Origin: Bifidobacterium asteroides
GTDB lineage: Bacteria > Actinomycetota > Actinomycetes > Actinomycetales > Bifidobacteriaceae
NCBI RefSeq assembly: GCF_003202695.1
Contig: NZ_QGLL01000008.1
Span: 186,001-250,000 of the forward strand
Reading direction: 5' to 3'
Length of the DNA stretch: 64,000 nt
Each line of letters starts with the position of its first letter. Within the stretch, counting starts at the first letter, position 1. The notes beneath the pieces were generated by a model. The model had not been told where the DNA came from and did no database searches. It saw only the letters and a program-made list of their open reading frames with translations. The position numbers were made by a program, and so were the translations under genes. Below are positions 18,918-27,479 of this stretch, piece by piece.

Positions 18918-20207
18918 TCAGCGCTGTTCCATGGGCAGATACGCGCGTGGACCCTGGCCGGTATAGACCTGCCTGGGCCGACCGATCTTCGTATCAGGAT
19001 CGTCCAGCATCTCCCGGTACTGGGCGATCCATCCGGGGATGCGACCCAATGCGAAGAGCGTGGTGAACATTTCCGGGTCGAAGCCGATGGCACGGTAGAT
19101 GAGCCCGGTGTAGAAGTCCACGTTGGGATAGAGATGGCGCTCGACGAAGTAATCGTCATGCATGGCCAGATCCTCAAGTTCCAAGGCTACGTCGAAGAGC
19201 TCTGCATCCTCGGCATTCCTGTTCTGATCGGGTTCGTCCATAAGCGTGTAGAGCCACTGCTTGGCTATGGCCGCGCGTGGGTCATAGGATTTATAGACGC
19301 GGTGACCCAGGCCTGCGATTTTCCTCCCTTCGCTCTTGGCCTGGTCCACATAGCCGCGTACGCCCAGACCGGAATCCCGTATGCTCCTCAACTGGCGCAG
19401 CACAGCCTCATTGGCGCCTCCGTGCAATGGACCTGACAGGGTATTGATGCCAGCAGCCACCGCCGAATACAGGTTGGCCCGGGCTGACCCGGCAATCCGG
19501 ACCACTGAGGTGGAGCAGTTCTGCTCATGGTCGGCATGGATGATGAGGAGCTTGTCCAAGGCCTGAACCTTGAGAGGATCCGCCTGATAGGGCTGGTAGG
19601 GCATGGCGAAGCTCATCCGCAGGAAGTCCTCCACATAGCCCCAGGTCCTGTCCGGGTAGAGCAGAGGCTGGTCGCGGCGACGACGGTGAATCAGGGAGAC
19701 GATGGTGCGCACCTTGGCCATGATAATGGCGCTGGCCTCATTCAGTTGGTCGGGATCGTCGACATCACAGGTATCCGGGTGAAAGCCAGCAAGAGCGTTG
19801 ACCGCTGCGGCCAGCACGCTCATGGGATGAGCCTGGCGGGGGAAGGACGAGAGCAGATGGCGGAAGTCCTCCCCTACGACCGTGTAACCCAGGACATGAC
19901 TGCGGAACCCCTGGTATTGATGGGCATCAGGCAGCTCGCCGTGGGACAGCAGCCAGGCCACTTCAAGAAAATTGGACTGGGCGCACAGGTCCTCAATGGC
20001 ATAGCCTCTGTAGCGCAGGATGGACCGCTTGCCGTCAATGAACGTGATTCTCGAAACGCACTGAGCTGTGGTCTGGAAACCGGGATCAAGCGTGACCAAG
20101 CCGTCGCTGCGCAAGGAGGAGACCAGAATGCCATCGGGCCCTTCGGTGGCGCGAACCAGGGGAAGATCAACCTGTTCGGAATCGATGGACAACCGTGCTG
20201 TAGACAC
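18918..20207 (-). CDS. gltA: Citrate synthase
   Basis: Condenses oxaloacetate and acetyl-CoA. In bifidobacteria the citrate branch serves glutamate synthesis rather than a full cycle. Motifs: the conserved loop FIDGKRSILRYRGYAIEDL, the catalytic His in GPLHGGANEAVL and in GLGHRVYKSYDPRA, and the Asp in IYRAIGFDPEMFT. I chose the second of two adjacent GTG codons (20207, 429 aa), with AGGAGG 6 bases upstream; the first GTG at 20210 is only 3 bases from it. Upstream frame extension to 20321 is probably untranslated. Confidence 0.95.
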   Translation of the reverse strand: MSTARLSIDSEQVDLPLVRATEGPDGILVSSLRSDGLVTLDPGFQTTAQCVSRITFIDGKRSILRYRGYAIEDLCAQSNFLEVAWLLSHGELPDAHQYQGFRSHVLGYTVVGEDFRHLLSSFPRQAHPMSVLAAAVNALAGFHPDTCDVDDPDQLNEASAIIMAKVRTIVSLIHRRRRDQPLLYPDRTWGYVEDFLRMSFAMPYQPYQADPLKVQALDKLLIIHADHEQNCSTSVVRIAGSARANLYSAVAAGINTLSGPLHGGANEAVLRQLRSIRDSGLGVRGYVDQAKSEGRKIAGLGHRVYKSYDPRAAIAKQWLYTLMDEPDQNRNAEDAELFDVALELEDLAMHDDYFVERHLYPNVDFYTGLIYRAIGFDPEMFTTLFALGRIPGWIAQYREMLDDPDTKIGRPRQVYTGQGPRAYLPMEQR

Positions 20208-20472
20208 CACGCACCTCCTGCTAATCAGCCAGTGAGGTGCCAGTGAGAGTCGACGGCCATGCCAGATCAGGCTACCGGCACCTGTACCGGCGTGGAATTG
20301 CCGACATGCTAGCAGAAACAACCACGATTTCGATTACCGTCTTGTAACCGCCAGCAGGAATCCGTCGCCCCAGCCACAACGCGCAGATCCAAGCAGGTGC
20401 CGTCTTCCTTCCTGCATCAGCCTGCAGACACAAGGTCAAGGGCGAAAGGGCACATCAAACAGGACCGACATC

Positions 20473-20520
20473 AAAGAGGGACCCGGGAGCATCCACATTG
20501 TGGGCATTCCCGAGTCCTTT
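20473..20520 (-). terminator. Probable terminator after map
   Basis: In the 345-base gap between map and gltA. Stem GGAC-x-CGGGA (20479-20488) pairs with TCCCG-x-GTCC (20508-20517), with one mismatch. On the minus transcript it is followed by CTCTTT. The rest of the gap should hold the gltA promoter; no other structure was recognised in it. Confidence 0.5.
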
Positions 20521-20552
20521 ATGGCCCCAATTCGGCTCGGACAGCCTTCGAC

Positions 20553-21329
20553 TCAGTCCCTGGCCGTCAGGATGACAGGTCCCTGCTCGGTGATGGCGAT
20601 GGTGTGCTCGCTGTGGGCGCCGCGCGAGCCGTCGGCAGAACGCAGAGTCCACCCATCCTTGGGATCCTGGTAAATCTCATCGGTGGTCGCCAGGAACCAG
20701 GGCTCAATGGCGATGACCAGACCCGGGCGCAGCTTGTAGCCATGATGAGGAGTGCCATCGTTGGGCACGTGGGGATCGCCATGCATGATTCGCCCTACCC
20801 CGTGGCCGCCGAACTCCAGGTTGACGCTGTATCCGTTTTCGTGAGCAACCTGACCGACCGCAGCGGATATGTCGCCCAGGCGGTTGCCGGGCTGAGCCTG
20901 GGCGATGCCCGCCTTCAGGGCCTCTTCGGTGGTCCGGATTAGTCGCAGATCCTCTGGATCGGCATGCTCGCCCACCACGAAGCTGATAGCCGAGTCGCCC
21001 ACCCAACCGTCCACGTTGATGGCCAGATCCAGGGAGAGCAGATCGCCGTCCTTGAGGTTGTAGTCATACGGCACCCCATGCAGAACGGCATCATTGACGG
21101 ATAGGCAAATGTAGTGGGCGAAGGGGCCGGTGCCGAAATCAGGCGCATAGTCCACGTAGCAGGAGGTGGCTCCCTTGCGGGAGCTGATCCTGTCTTTGAC
21201 GTACTCGTCCAGCTCCAGCAGGTTGACCCCGGGTTTGCTCATGGCCTTGAGCTCCTTGAGGATGCTGCCGACGAACCTGCCCGCCGGCTTCATCTGTTCG
21301 ATCTCCTGCTTGGTTTTGAGCTCGATCAT
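20553..21329 (-). CDS. map: Methionine aminopeptidase, type I
   Basis: Removes N-terminal methionine from nascent proteins. The metal ligands are visible: the first Asp in SLDLAINVDGWVGDSA, the His in GHGVGRIMHGDPHVPN, and Glu residues in IEPW and in the C-terminal HSEHTIAI. 258 aa, without the N-terminal SH3-binding extension of some actinobacterial paralogues. GAGG precedes the ATG. Monocistronic by spacing. Confidence 0.96.
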   Translation of the reverse strand: MIELKTKQEIEQMKPAGRFVGSILKELKAMSKPGVNLLELDEYVKDRISSRKGATSCYVDYAPDFGTGPFAHYICLSVNDAVLHGVPYDYNLKDGDLLSLDLAINVDGWVGDSAISFVVGEHADPEDLRLIRTTEEALKAGIAQAQPGNRLGDISAAVGQVAHENGYSVNLEFGGHGVGRIMHGDPHVPNDGTPHHGYKLRPGLVIAIEPWFLATTDEIYQDPKDGWTLRSADGSRGAHSEHTIAITEQGPVILTARD

Positions 21330-21432
21330 CCTCTGCGTCCTTTCATGATTGATGCCCGCGGGTGCCGCCCCTCAGGATCCTGCCCAAGTGCTACCTCTCA
21401 GTATTATCGGGTCAGTCGGACGAGTCCGGCTC

Positions 21433-22131
21433 TCAGTTCCGGCCGAAGGTGAATGCCCTGATGATGGATACGACTCCCAGCACCAGGAGAGCGCACCCGC
21501 TGAAGATGACCAGGAAGATGACGGAGCTCAGCGGGTAGATCATGACGATGATCCCGGCGATGATGGAGACGATGCCTGAGAAGATGGCCCAGCCTGAATG
21601 CGGGAGCCCCCAGGAGGCGGCAAGACTCATCACACCCTCCATGATCCAGCTGATGCCCACAATGATGGTGACCAGCAGAGTAAGCGCTGAAGCGGACAAG
21701 GCCGTGTTCTTGACGATGACAATGCCGCCGACGGCGATCAGAGCGCCAAAGAGAACACCTAGCACACGCCAACCGCCTGGAAGTCCCTTGGTCACGATGG
21801 ACGTGGCCAGACGGACCACGCCGGAGATGATGAAGTAGATGCCCAGCACCACGGTCACGGCGATCAGGGTCTTGTCCGGCCTGAGAAGAAGCGCCAGACC
21901 CAGGATGACTCCAATCACGCCCATGACACCCATAATGACGCGGATGGCCCGTAGGGTCCTGAATCCCAGGTCCTCAGCAATCATAGAGAATGGATCCATC
22001 CGTGGCGGGCGCCCTTGATAGCCGAGGTATTGCCCGTACTGGCCATAATTATTCTGATATTGGCCGCTATTCTGCGCAGAATCCTGATCACTGTACTGGC
22101 TGGGCTGACCGCCCTGCATGGGATCTGTCAT
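21433..22131 (-). CDS. HdeD-family (DUF308) membrane protein
   Basis: Integral membrane protein with about six predicted helices in two repeats of the DUF308 unit (for example VIGVILGLALLLRPDKTLIA and GIVSIIAGIIVMIYPLS). The N-terminal 45 residues are a Gln/Tyr/Asn/Gly-rich cytoplasmic segment (SQYSDQDSAQNSGQYQNN), unlike E. coli HdeD, and may be disordered. The role is unknown beyond the acid-resistance association of HdeD. Its own GAGGACGGT leader precedes ATG 22131. Confidence 0.85.
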   Translation of the reverse strand: MTDPMQGGQPSQYSDQDSAQNSGQYQNNYGQYGQYLGYQGRPPRMDPFSMIAEDLGFRTLRAIRVIMGVMGVIGVILGLALLLRPDKTLIAVTVVLGIYFIISGVVRLATSIVTKGLPGGWRVLGVLFGALIAVGGIVIVKNTALSASALTLLVTIIVGISWIMEGVMSLAASWGLPHSGWAIFSGIVSIIAGIIVMIYPLSSVIFLVIFSGCALLVLGVVSIIRAFTFGRN

Positions 22132-22306
22132 ACCGTCCTCTTTCCCTCGCTCAGGACGGCCGAACGGCCGTCCTGTTACCGTCTTACAAGTTTAAATCAC
22201 CAATGAGGCAAACACAGCTTTTCCCCTAGGCGGATGATTCGCCGGTCCGCTGATTCCCGGCGACCCCGGGCCATGGCATGTCACCGAAGATGGCTAGGCT
22301 TGTGGC

Positions 22307-24400
22307 ATGGCACAATCTACTGAATCCAAGACCTCCTCCGGACTTGATCCGGCCTCATTCTCTTCAGTCATTCGACCCCAGGACGACCTCTTTCGTTTTG
22401 TCAACGGCCCTTGGATCGATACCTACAGTCTGCCCGAGGACCGCTCCCGGTTCGGCTCCTTCGACAAGCTTGCCGAGGATGCCGAAGCACAGATCCATGA
22501 AATTCTGGAAGACCCGGAATCTCCGGCTGTCAAGTCAGCCCTGCTCTATCGCAGCTTCCTGGACACTGATGCCATCGAAACTGCGGGAATGGAACCCATC
22601 CGCACCGACCTGCAGGCCATTGATGCTGTGTCCAGCAAGCAGGCGCTGACCAGCCTGCTCGGTCGGCTCAACCCTACTGGCGGACCCGATCTGTTTGGCA
22701 TCGCCATCTATGGCGATCCAGGCAACGCCGGCGTTAATGTGGCTCATATGGAGCAGGCCGGGCTGGGACTTCCCGACGAGGCATACTACCGGGAGAAGAG
22801 CTACGCCCCAGTCCGTCAGGCCTACACCGACATGGTTGCCTCCCTGCTCAGGCTCTCCGGCTATGCCGGCGACCAGGAGGATGCACATAGGCAGGCGGAG
22901 TCCTTCCTTGGGGTCGAGACTCGTATAGCGGCACGCCACTGGGACAACGTATCCACCCGAGATGAGGATCGTACCTACAATCCCACTACCCTGGCTGACC
23001 TGGAGTCAACGCTCGCCGATTTCGATCTGCACACCTGGATCGAGTCCTGGCAGGATGCATATGCAGCCAGCCCTGTCGCCAATCTGCAACCGATCGACCT
23101 GAGCTCAGCCCTATCCAGGACTATTGTGCACGAACCCTCTTTCCTGGAGGGTTTGAACGAGCTCTGGAAGATCAGCGACCTGGAGGATCTCAAACTCTGG
23201 ACCCGCGTGCACACCCTGATCGAGTGGGCAGGCCTGCTCAGCAGCGACTTCGATCAGGCCAGATTCGACTTCTATGGCAAGGTCCTTTCAGGCACGACCA
23301 AGATGCGGGACCGCTGGAAGCGAGCCGTCTCCCTGGTCAACGGCATTTGCGGCGAGGAGGTAGGACGCGAATACGTGCGTCGGCATTTCCCGGCCTCCAG
23401 CAAGGCCCGCATGGAGGCCCTGGTCGGAGACCTGATCGACGCCTACCGGGTCTCCATCGACTCCAGCGACTGGCTGGGCGAACAGACCAAGGTCAAAGCA
23501 CTGGCCAAGCTGGACAAATTCTCGCCCAAAATCGGCTACACCGAGCATTGGCGCGACTATACGGCTCTAGCCGTGGACGAAAAGCTGGGTCTGGTCGACA
23601 ACGTGCGGCGAGCCAACCTCTACGAGTCCGGCTACCAGTTCGGCAAGGCCGGTCAGCCTGTGGACAAGGATGAGTGGCTGATGAACCCTCAGACAGTCAA
23701 TGCCTACTACGAGCCCACCTTGAATGTCATCGTCTTCCCGGCAGCCATCCTGCAACCGCCATTCTTTGATCCCGAAGCCGACGATGCCGTCAACTACGGA
23801 GGCATCGGATCGGTCATCGGCCACGAGATCGGCCACGGATTCGACGACCAGGGCTCCAAATACAACGGCGATGGACGTCTGCAGGACTGGTGGACGCCCC
23901 AGGATCGTGAGAACTTCGAACAGCGGACCAAGGCACTCATTGAGCAGTACAACGGGTTTGTCCCCCAACAGCTGGCCGAGAAGTACGCCGACAAGCCCGA
24001 GCAGGCGCCTCATGTCAATGGAGCACTGACCATCGGCGAGAACATCGGGGACCTGGGAGGCGTCAGCATCGCCATCAAGGCCTACGCCCTCTCCTTGCAG
24101 AAGAAGGAGGGCGTCACAGCAGGGACAGACGATGCGGCTATGGACCAGGCACTGGCCTCGGCTCCGGTTATGGACGGCTACACTGGTCTACAGCGGTTCT
24201 TCCTGTCCTATGCTTCCATCTGGAGGACCAAGAACAGGGATCAGCTGGCCGAACAGTATCTGCAGATCGACCCCCACTCCCCAGCTGAATTCCGCACCAA
24301 CGGCATCGTCAGGAACGTGGATCGCTTCTATCAGGCCTTCGGGGTCACAGCCGACGACGGCATGTGGCTGGAACCCACTGCACGGGTCAAGATCTGGTGA
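22307..24400 (+). CDS. pepO: M13-family zinc endopeptidase (PepO-like)
   Basis: Oligopeptidase of the neprilysin family. The zinc site HEIGH is in SVIGHEIGHGFDDQGS, the third ligand Glu in GENIGDLGGVSIA, and the substrate-binding NAYYEPTLN-like motif is present (VNAYYEP). 697 aa, full length. There is no signal peptide or membrane anchor, so it is cytoplasmic like PepO of lactic acid bacteria and probably degrades imported peptides. That fits the several peptide transporters nearby. Confidence 0.95.
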   Translation: MAQSTESKTSSGLDPASFSSVIRPQDDLFRFVNGPWIDTYSLPEDRSRFGSFDKLAEDAEAQIHEILEDPESPAVKSALLYRSFLDTDAIETAGMEPIRTDLQAIDAVSSKQALTSLLGRLNPTGGPDLFGIAIYGDPGNAGVNVAHMEQAGLGLPDEAYYREKSYAPVRQAYTDMVASLLRLSGYAGDQEDAHRQAESFLGVETRIAARHWDNVSTRDEDRTYNPTTLADLESTLADFDLHTWIESWQDAYAASPVANLQPIDLSSALSRTIVHEPSFLEGLNELWKISDLEDLKLWTRVHTLIEWAGLLSSDFDQARFDFYGKVLSGTTKMRDRWKRAVSLVNGICGEEVGREYVRRHFPASSKARMEALVGDLIDAYRVSIDSSDWLGEQTKVKALAKLDKFSPKIGYTEHWRDYTALAVDEKLGLVDNVRRANLYESGYQFGKAGQPVDKDEWLMNPQTVNAYYEPTLNVIVFPAAILQPPFFDPEADDAVNYGGIGSVIGHEIGHGFDDQGSKYNGDGRLQDWWTPQDRENFEQRTKALIEQYNGFVPQQLAEKYADKPEQAPHVNGALTIGENIGDLGGVSIAIKAYALSLQKKEGVTAGTDDAAMDQALASAPVMDGYTGLQRFFLSYASIWRTKNRDQLAEQYLQIDPHSPAEFRTNGIVRNVDRFYQAFGVTADDGMWLEPTARVKIW

Positions 24401-24460
24401 ACCCGCTCACTTAAGATCATTGGTTGGTTGACGGCTTGAATTCAACCAGCTGTTCAAGGC

Positions 24461-24495
24461 GGAAGGTCGAGGGGCATCAATCGGCCTTCCACTTT
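24461..24495 (+). terminator. Terminator after pepO
   Basis: GGAAGGTCGA pairs with TCGGCCTTCC (10 bp with one G-T pair) around a 10-base loop, followed by ACTTTT. It lies 60 bases after the pepO stop and just before the convergent ssb end, so it may serve both. Confidence 0.7.
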
Positions 24496-24525
24496 TCATC
24501 TTGCTCGACAAACAACAGCCTTCGC

Positions 24526-25032
24526 TTATCCGGCAATGGGAGCCTCCGCTGATGTCTTCTCTGCGGCAGATGATCCAGAGGCAGCTGCAGTTTCGGGCGA
24601 CGAGGATGCCAGCGGCGTTGTCCAAGGATCCGAACCGTCGGCCCCCTCATCAATAGATGCTGCACCCGATTGAATCCTGGTGAAGGCGTCCTGTCCCCGG
24701 GCCAGGTCGTGACCGATGCCATCCGCCACCAAGACCAAACTGCTATGCGGCTGACCATCACTGGTCCACTCCTCCGTCACCAAGGAACCGGAAACCATGA
24801 CCGGATCGCCCTTGTGCAGACAGGCTAGAGCATTGACCGCCAGAGTCCTGAAGGCCTTGACCGTCAGCCAGGTGGTCGGCTTTCGTTTCCATGCCCCAGC
24901 CGCAGCGTCGTAATAGGCTGGCGTAGACCCCAGTCTGAATGAGCAGACCGGTGTGGCCCCCGGCTGCCCCAGACGCGACGGCTGGGTCCCCATAAAACCA
25001 AAGACGGTCGTTTTTATTTCGTTGATGGACAT
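24526..25032 (-). CDS. Single-stranded DNA-binding protein (second SSB paralogue)
   Basis: OB-fold ssDNA-binding protein. After MSINEIKTTVFGFMG come VCSFRLGSTPAYYD, WLTVKAFRTLAVNALACLHKGDPVMVSGSL and LVADGIGHDLARG, the SSB core. The C-terminal tail is Ala/Ser/Glu-rich but ends EAPIAG, without the acidic DDxPF tip that recruits partner proteins, so it is unlikely to be the main replicative SSB. 168 aa from ATG 25032, supported by AGAGAGG. It stands alone rather than next to rpsF/rpsR; in such a setting SSB paralogues often serve DNA uptake or recombination (inferred). Confidence 0.85.
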   Translation of the reverse strand: MSINEIKTTVFGFMGTQPSRLGQPGATPVCSFRLGSTPAYYDAAAGAWKRKPTTWLTVKAFRTLAVNALACLHKGDPVMVSGSLVTEEWTSDGQPHSSLVLVADGIGHDLARGQDAFTRIQSGAASIDEGADGSDPWTTPLASSSPETAAASGSSAAEKTSAEAPIAG

Positions 25033-25062
25033 ACCGGTACACCTCTCTGTCGAAGTTATGAA

Positions 25063-25110
25063 TTCAACGCTGTAAATTTGCCTGTCGATTCCTGGTCTTG
25101 CAGCGTTGAA
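25063..25110. promoter_or_regulatory. Perfect 10-bp inverted repeat in ssb leader
   Basis: TTCAACGCTG (25063-25072) and CAGCGTTGAA (25101-25110) are perfect complements separated by 28 bases, 31 bases upstream of the ssb start. This could be a regulatory hairpin in the mRNA or a split operator. No known box was recognised. It could make ssb expression conditional. Confidence 0.4.
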
Positions 25111-25408
25111 GCCATTCGAGGAGGGTCGCCGACCAGGGCGGGGATAATCGGAGCGGGGGAAGGAACCAGCCCCGACCAGGAACCCTCCGTCGAACGGTGA
25201 ATCCATCCTGCCTCCTCCCCAAGTCTCTGCACCTGACCTTCAGGCCATTGTGGTCGAACAGGCTCAGCCTGATTCGCATAGTGGACAAACCAACCCTTCT
25301 TCCATAAGAAACATGCAATAGGCCTATTGCTGGGTAGACCTATTTTCATTAGGTACAGCAAAGCGGATTTACCCATTCATGATGAAAAGTCGAGAACAGA
25401 GGGAAAGG

Positions 25409-25758
25409 ATGATATCGAAAAACGCTGTATTATCTGTGTTGTGACAGTACTTGCCATGTTGGCAACATTGTCTCCAATGACCGCCCATGCAAGCACCGTC
25501 ATTCCAAAGACGGATGCTGCCACATCATTATTAGCTGACACTCTCTCCACTGGTAAAAAGCTAAAATGGCGGAAACATCTTATTCAGTATTGCACTTATG
25601 ATTACCATCTGATTTGTGGTGCGCCAGGAAACTGTAAATCCGATGGAATATCCGCATCGTGAGCGCGACTAAGTGCCGATTTCTCTGTCGCATTTACAGG
25701 TTTCCCTGTTGAACGGACGGCTTGGATGCAGGTAAACGTCAGTGGCGATAATACCTGA
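25409..25758 (+). pseudogene. Decayed small secreted protein gene in an AT-rich islet
   Basis: ATG 25409 opens a typical signal peptide start (MISKNAVLSVL), but that frame hits TGA at 25442. Shifting by one base at about 25440 restores VTVLAMLATLSPMTAHA, a hydrophobic core with an AHA cleavage site. The predicted mature peptide is cationic (GKKLKWRKHL) with three Cys (QYCTYDYHLICGAPGNC). An in-frame TGA at 25660 is followed by 31 more open codons (ending MQVNVSGDNT) to TGA 25756-25758, which look like a continuing secreted protein. So the gene appears broken by one frameshift and one stop. A bacteriocin or small adhesin precursor is possible; no homologue is recognised. GC is clearly below the flanks. 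Confidence 0.5.
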
Positions 25759-25772
25759 ACGACTCATAATCA

Positions 25773-25907
25773 GTGATTATTCAAGGAAAGAAATCGCACA
25801 ACATAATTGCAGGAGCAAATGCGAGCGTAATAAAGATAGCGGTAGTCGCCCTACTTGTCACCTTGTTGGTCCGATGCTTCAGGAAGAACAGAACACAGCA
25901 CAAATAA
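25773..25907 (+). CDS. Small membrane peptide, 44 aa, GTG start
   Basis: Begins 15 bases after the decayed secreted-protein frame. The peptide has one strong helix (VIKIAVVALLVTLLV) with a basic flank on each side (QGKKSH and RCFRKNRTQHK). No good ribosome binding site is seen. It could be an immunity-type or holin-like partner of the preceding peptide, or a remnant; a second frame (from 25742) overlaps it. Function unknown. Confidence 0.35.
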   Translation: MIIQGKKSHNIIAGANASVIKIAVVALLVTLLVRCFRKNRTQHK

Positions 25908-25966
25908 ATCCTGACAATAGCTTATGGGCAGCTCGTGCTTTTGATTCCTATGATTTCATCACCGGT

Positions 25967-26017
25967 AATGGGTGGCGGCTTGTCTTATATATAATAAGCA
26001 GCCACCCATTATCTTTT
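25967..26017 (+). terminator. Strong terminator closing the AT-rich peptide locus
   Basis: AATGGGTGGC pairs perfectly with GCCACCCATT (10 bp) and the stem continues GCTT/AAGC after one mismatch; the transcript then reads ATCTTTT. The intact terminator marks 25.4-26.0 kb as a former independent transcription unit. Confidence 0.8.
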
Positions 26018-26495
26018 CCCCGGCCGCTTTTCGTGATGTTGTCATGCTCCCTCATGAACACTCCATGTGAAGAGTCGTAACTGGTCACTATCTGTCAGGA
26101 AAAACACGCTGCTGCACATCAATAACGAAGGCGCATGCAAAGAGAACGAGGGACTCAGGCAATTCCTTTCCTAACAGGAGAAGTCGCAGCTCTCCTCGAA
26201 CAGTCGCCCAGGCGCGAATGTTCTTGTCGAGGCTCATGCGCAGATGTAAAGGCTGGGCGAATGATCGGCGAGAGGAGGAAGACTCCAGGGCGAGCAGTGT
26301 CCGAGGATGCCATTCACTCGGCGTATCTCGATGAAGGCATGATCATCGATGCTTGCCATGCCGACGAAGAGTACGTCAACGGAATCCAAAGCCGGATTCG
26401 AAATGCCCCTTTCACTGCCCAGGGCCATCGAGCATTGGTCCTGGGCTAAACTGTGAGAGCAGATACATCGGTACGGTTTGGAAGGACCCGCAGTC
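26018..26495. other. Gap without a recognised gene
   Basis: About 480 bases between the terminator and xth. Short frames exist on both strands (26135-26449 plus, 26234-26497 minus) but neither has a good start site or a recognisable motif. Composition returns toward the GC-rich genome average in the second half. The xth promoter should lie near the right end. Confidence 0.5.
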
Positions 26496-27350
26496 ATGGT
26501 TCACACGCTGGTCAGTTGGAATATCGATTCGCTCAACGCCGCTCTGCTGGGCAAGAGCAGCCGCAGCGTCCTCTCCCTGAAGGTGGTGGAGACCATTCGA
26601 GATCTGGATCCTGATGTCGTAGCCATCCAGGAGACCAAACTCAACGGTGATCAGAAGAAATCCGCAGGCATCCTTAATGCGCTCATGCGCTATTTCCCCG
26701 ATTACCAGGAGGTGGACCGCCGCTCCGAGGCCCCGGCCCGCACAGGCTATGCAGGCACGCTCATGCTCTACCGCAAGAGCCTGCCGGAGCCTACCGTGAC
26801 CCGACCCCGCATCGGCGCTCCAGACACCATGGACGACGAGGGCCGCATGCTCACACTGGAGTTCCCGGACTGCTTCGTGACTACGGTCTACACCCCCAAT
26901 TCAGGATCGGGACTGGTTAGGCTTAAGCCGCGCGGCGTCTGGGACGATTGCTACCGCCGCTACCTGCAGGAACTGGATGCCCGCAAGCCGGTCCTGGCAT
27001 GTGGCGACTTCAACGTGGCCCACGAGGAGATTGACATCGCCAACCCGGCCTCCAACCACCATTCCGCCGGTTTCACCGATCAGGAGCGTGAGAAGTTCGG
27101 CCTTCTGCTGGACGCAGGCTTCACCGACACCTTCCGAAAGATCCATGGCGATGCCGCCGGCTTCTATGATGACCATCGCAGCGTCTACACCTGGTTCGCC
27201 CAGCGGGCCCCAAAGAGCAAGATCAACAACTCCGGCTGGCGCATCGACTACTGGCTGACATCCAACCGGATCGCTGACCAGGTCAGCACCAGCGAACCCG
27301 TGGACACCGGCGAACGCCAGGACCACCTGCCCATTCTGCTGCGCATCTGA
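26496..27350 (+). CDS. xth: Exodeoxyribonuclease III / AP endonuclease
   Basis: Base-excision repair nuclease of the EEP superfamily. Motifs: VSWNIDSLNA, the metal-binding Glu in VVAIQETKL, the catalytic VLACGDFNVAHEEID and the C-terminal WRIDYWL plus DHLPILL with the general-base His. 284 aa from ATG 26496 with GAAGGA upstream. Whether it acts mainly as 3'-5' exonuclease or AP endonuclease cannot be told. Confidence 0.95.
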   Translation: MVHTLVSWNIDSLNAALLGKSSRSVLSLKVVETIRDLDPDVVAIQETKLNGDQKKSAGILNALMRYFPDYQEVDRRSEAPARTGYAGTLMLYRKSLPEPTVTRPRIGAPDTMDDEGRMLTLEFPDCFVTTVYTPNSGSGLVRLKPRGVWDDCYRRYLQELDARKPVLACGDFNVAHEEIDIANPASNHHSAGFTDQEREKFGLLLDAGFTDTFRKIHGDAAGFYDDHRSVYTWFAQRAPKSKINNSGWRIDYWLTSNRIADQVSTSEPVDTGERQDHLPILLRI

Positions 27351-27385
27351 CCGGATAGATTCCTGAGTCCAACCCAATACAACCA

Positions 27386-27438
27386 AAAGGGTGGGGCCTT
27401 GGTCGCGTGCATCATGACGTAACCAAGGTCTCACCTTT
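27386..27438. terminator. Bidirectional terminator between xth and proS
   Basis: A long imperfect stem: AAAGGGTG..CCTTGGT pairs with ACCAAGG..CACCTTT around a 20-base loop. It lies between the convergent ends of xth and proS and can serve both. On the plus strand it is followed by CTATATTTGTTG. Confidence 0.7.
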
Positions 27439-27479
27439 CTATATTTGTTGCGGTAAGCAACTATGAGTGCGGCATTAAC

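Noticed and set aside
26135-26497. Two short frames (104 aa plus, 87 aa minus), the minus one with a DVLFVGMASIDD stretch
   Set aside because: The stretch faintly recalls sugar-binding regulators but there is no start site, no second motif and no length.
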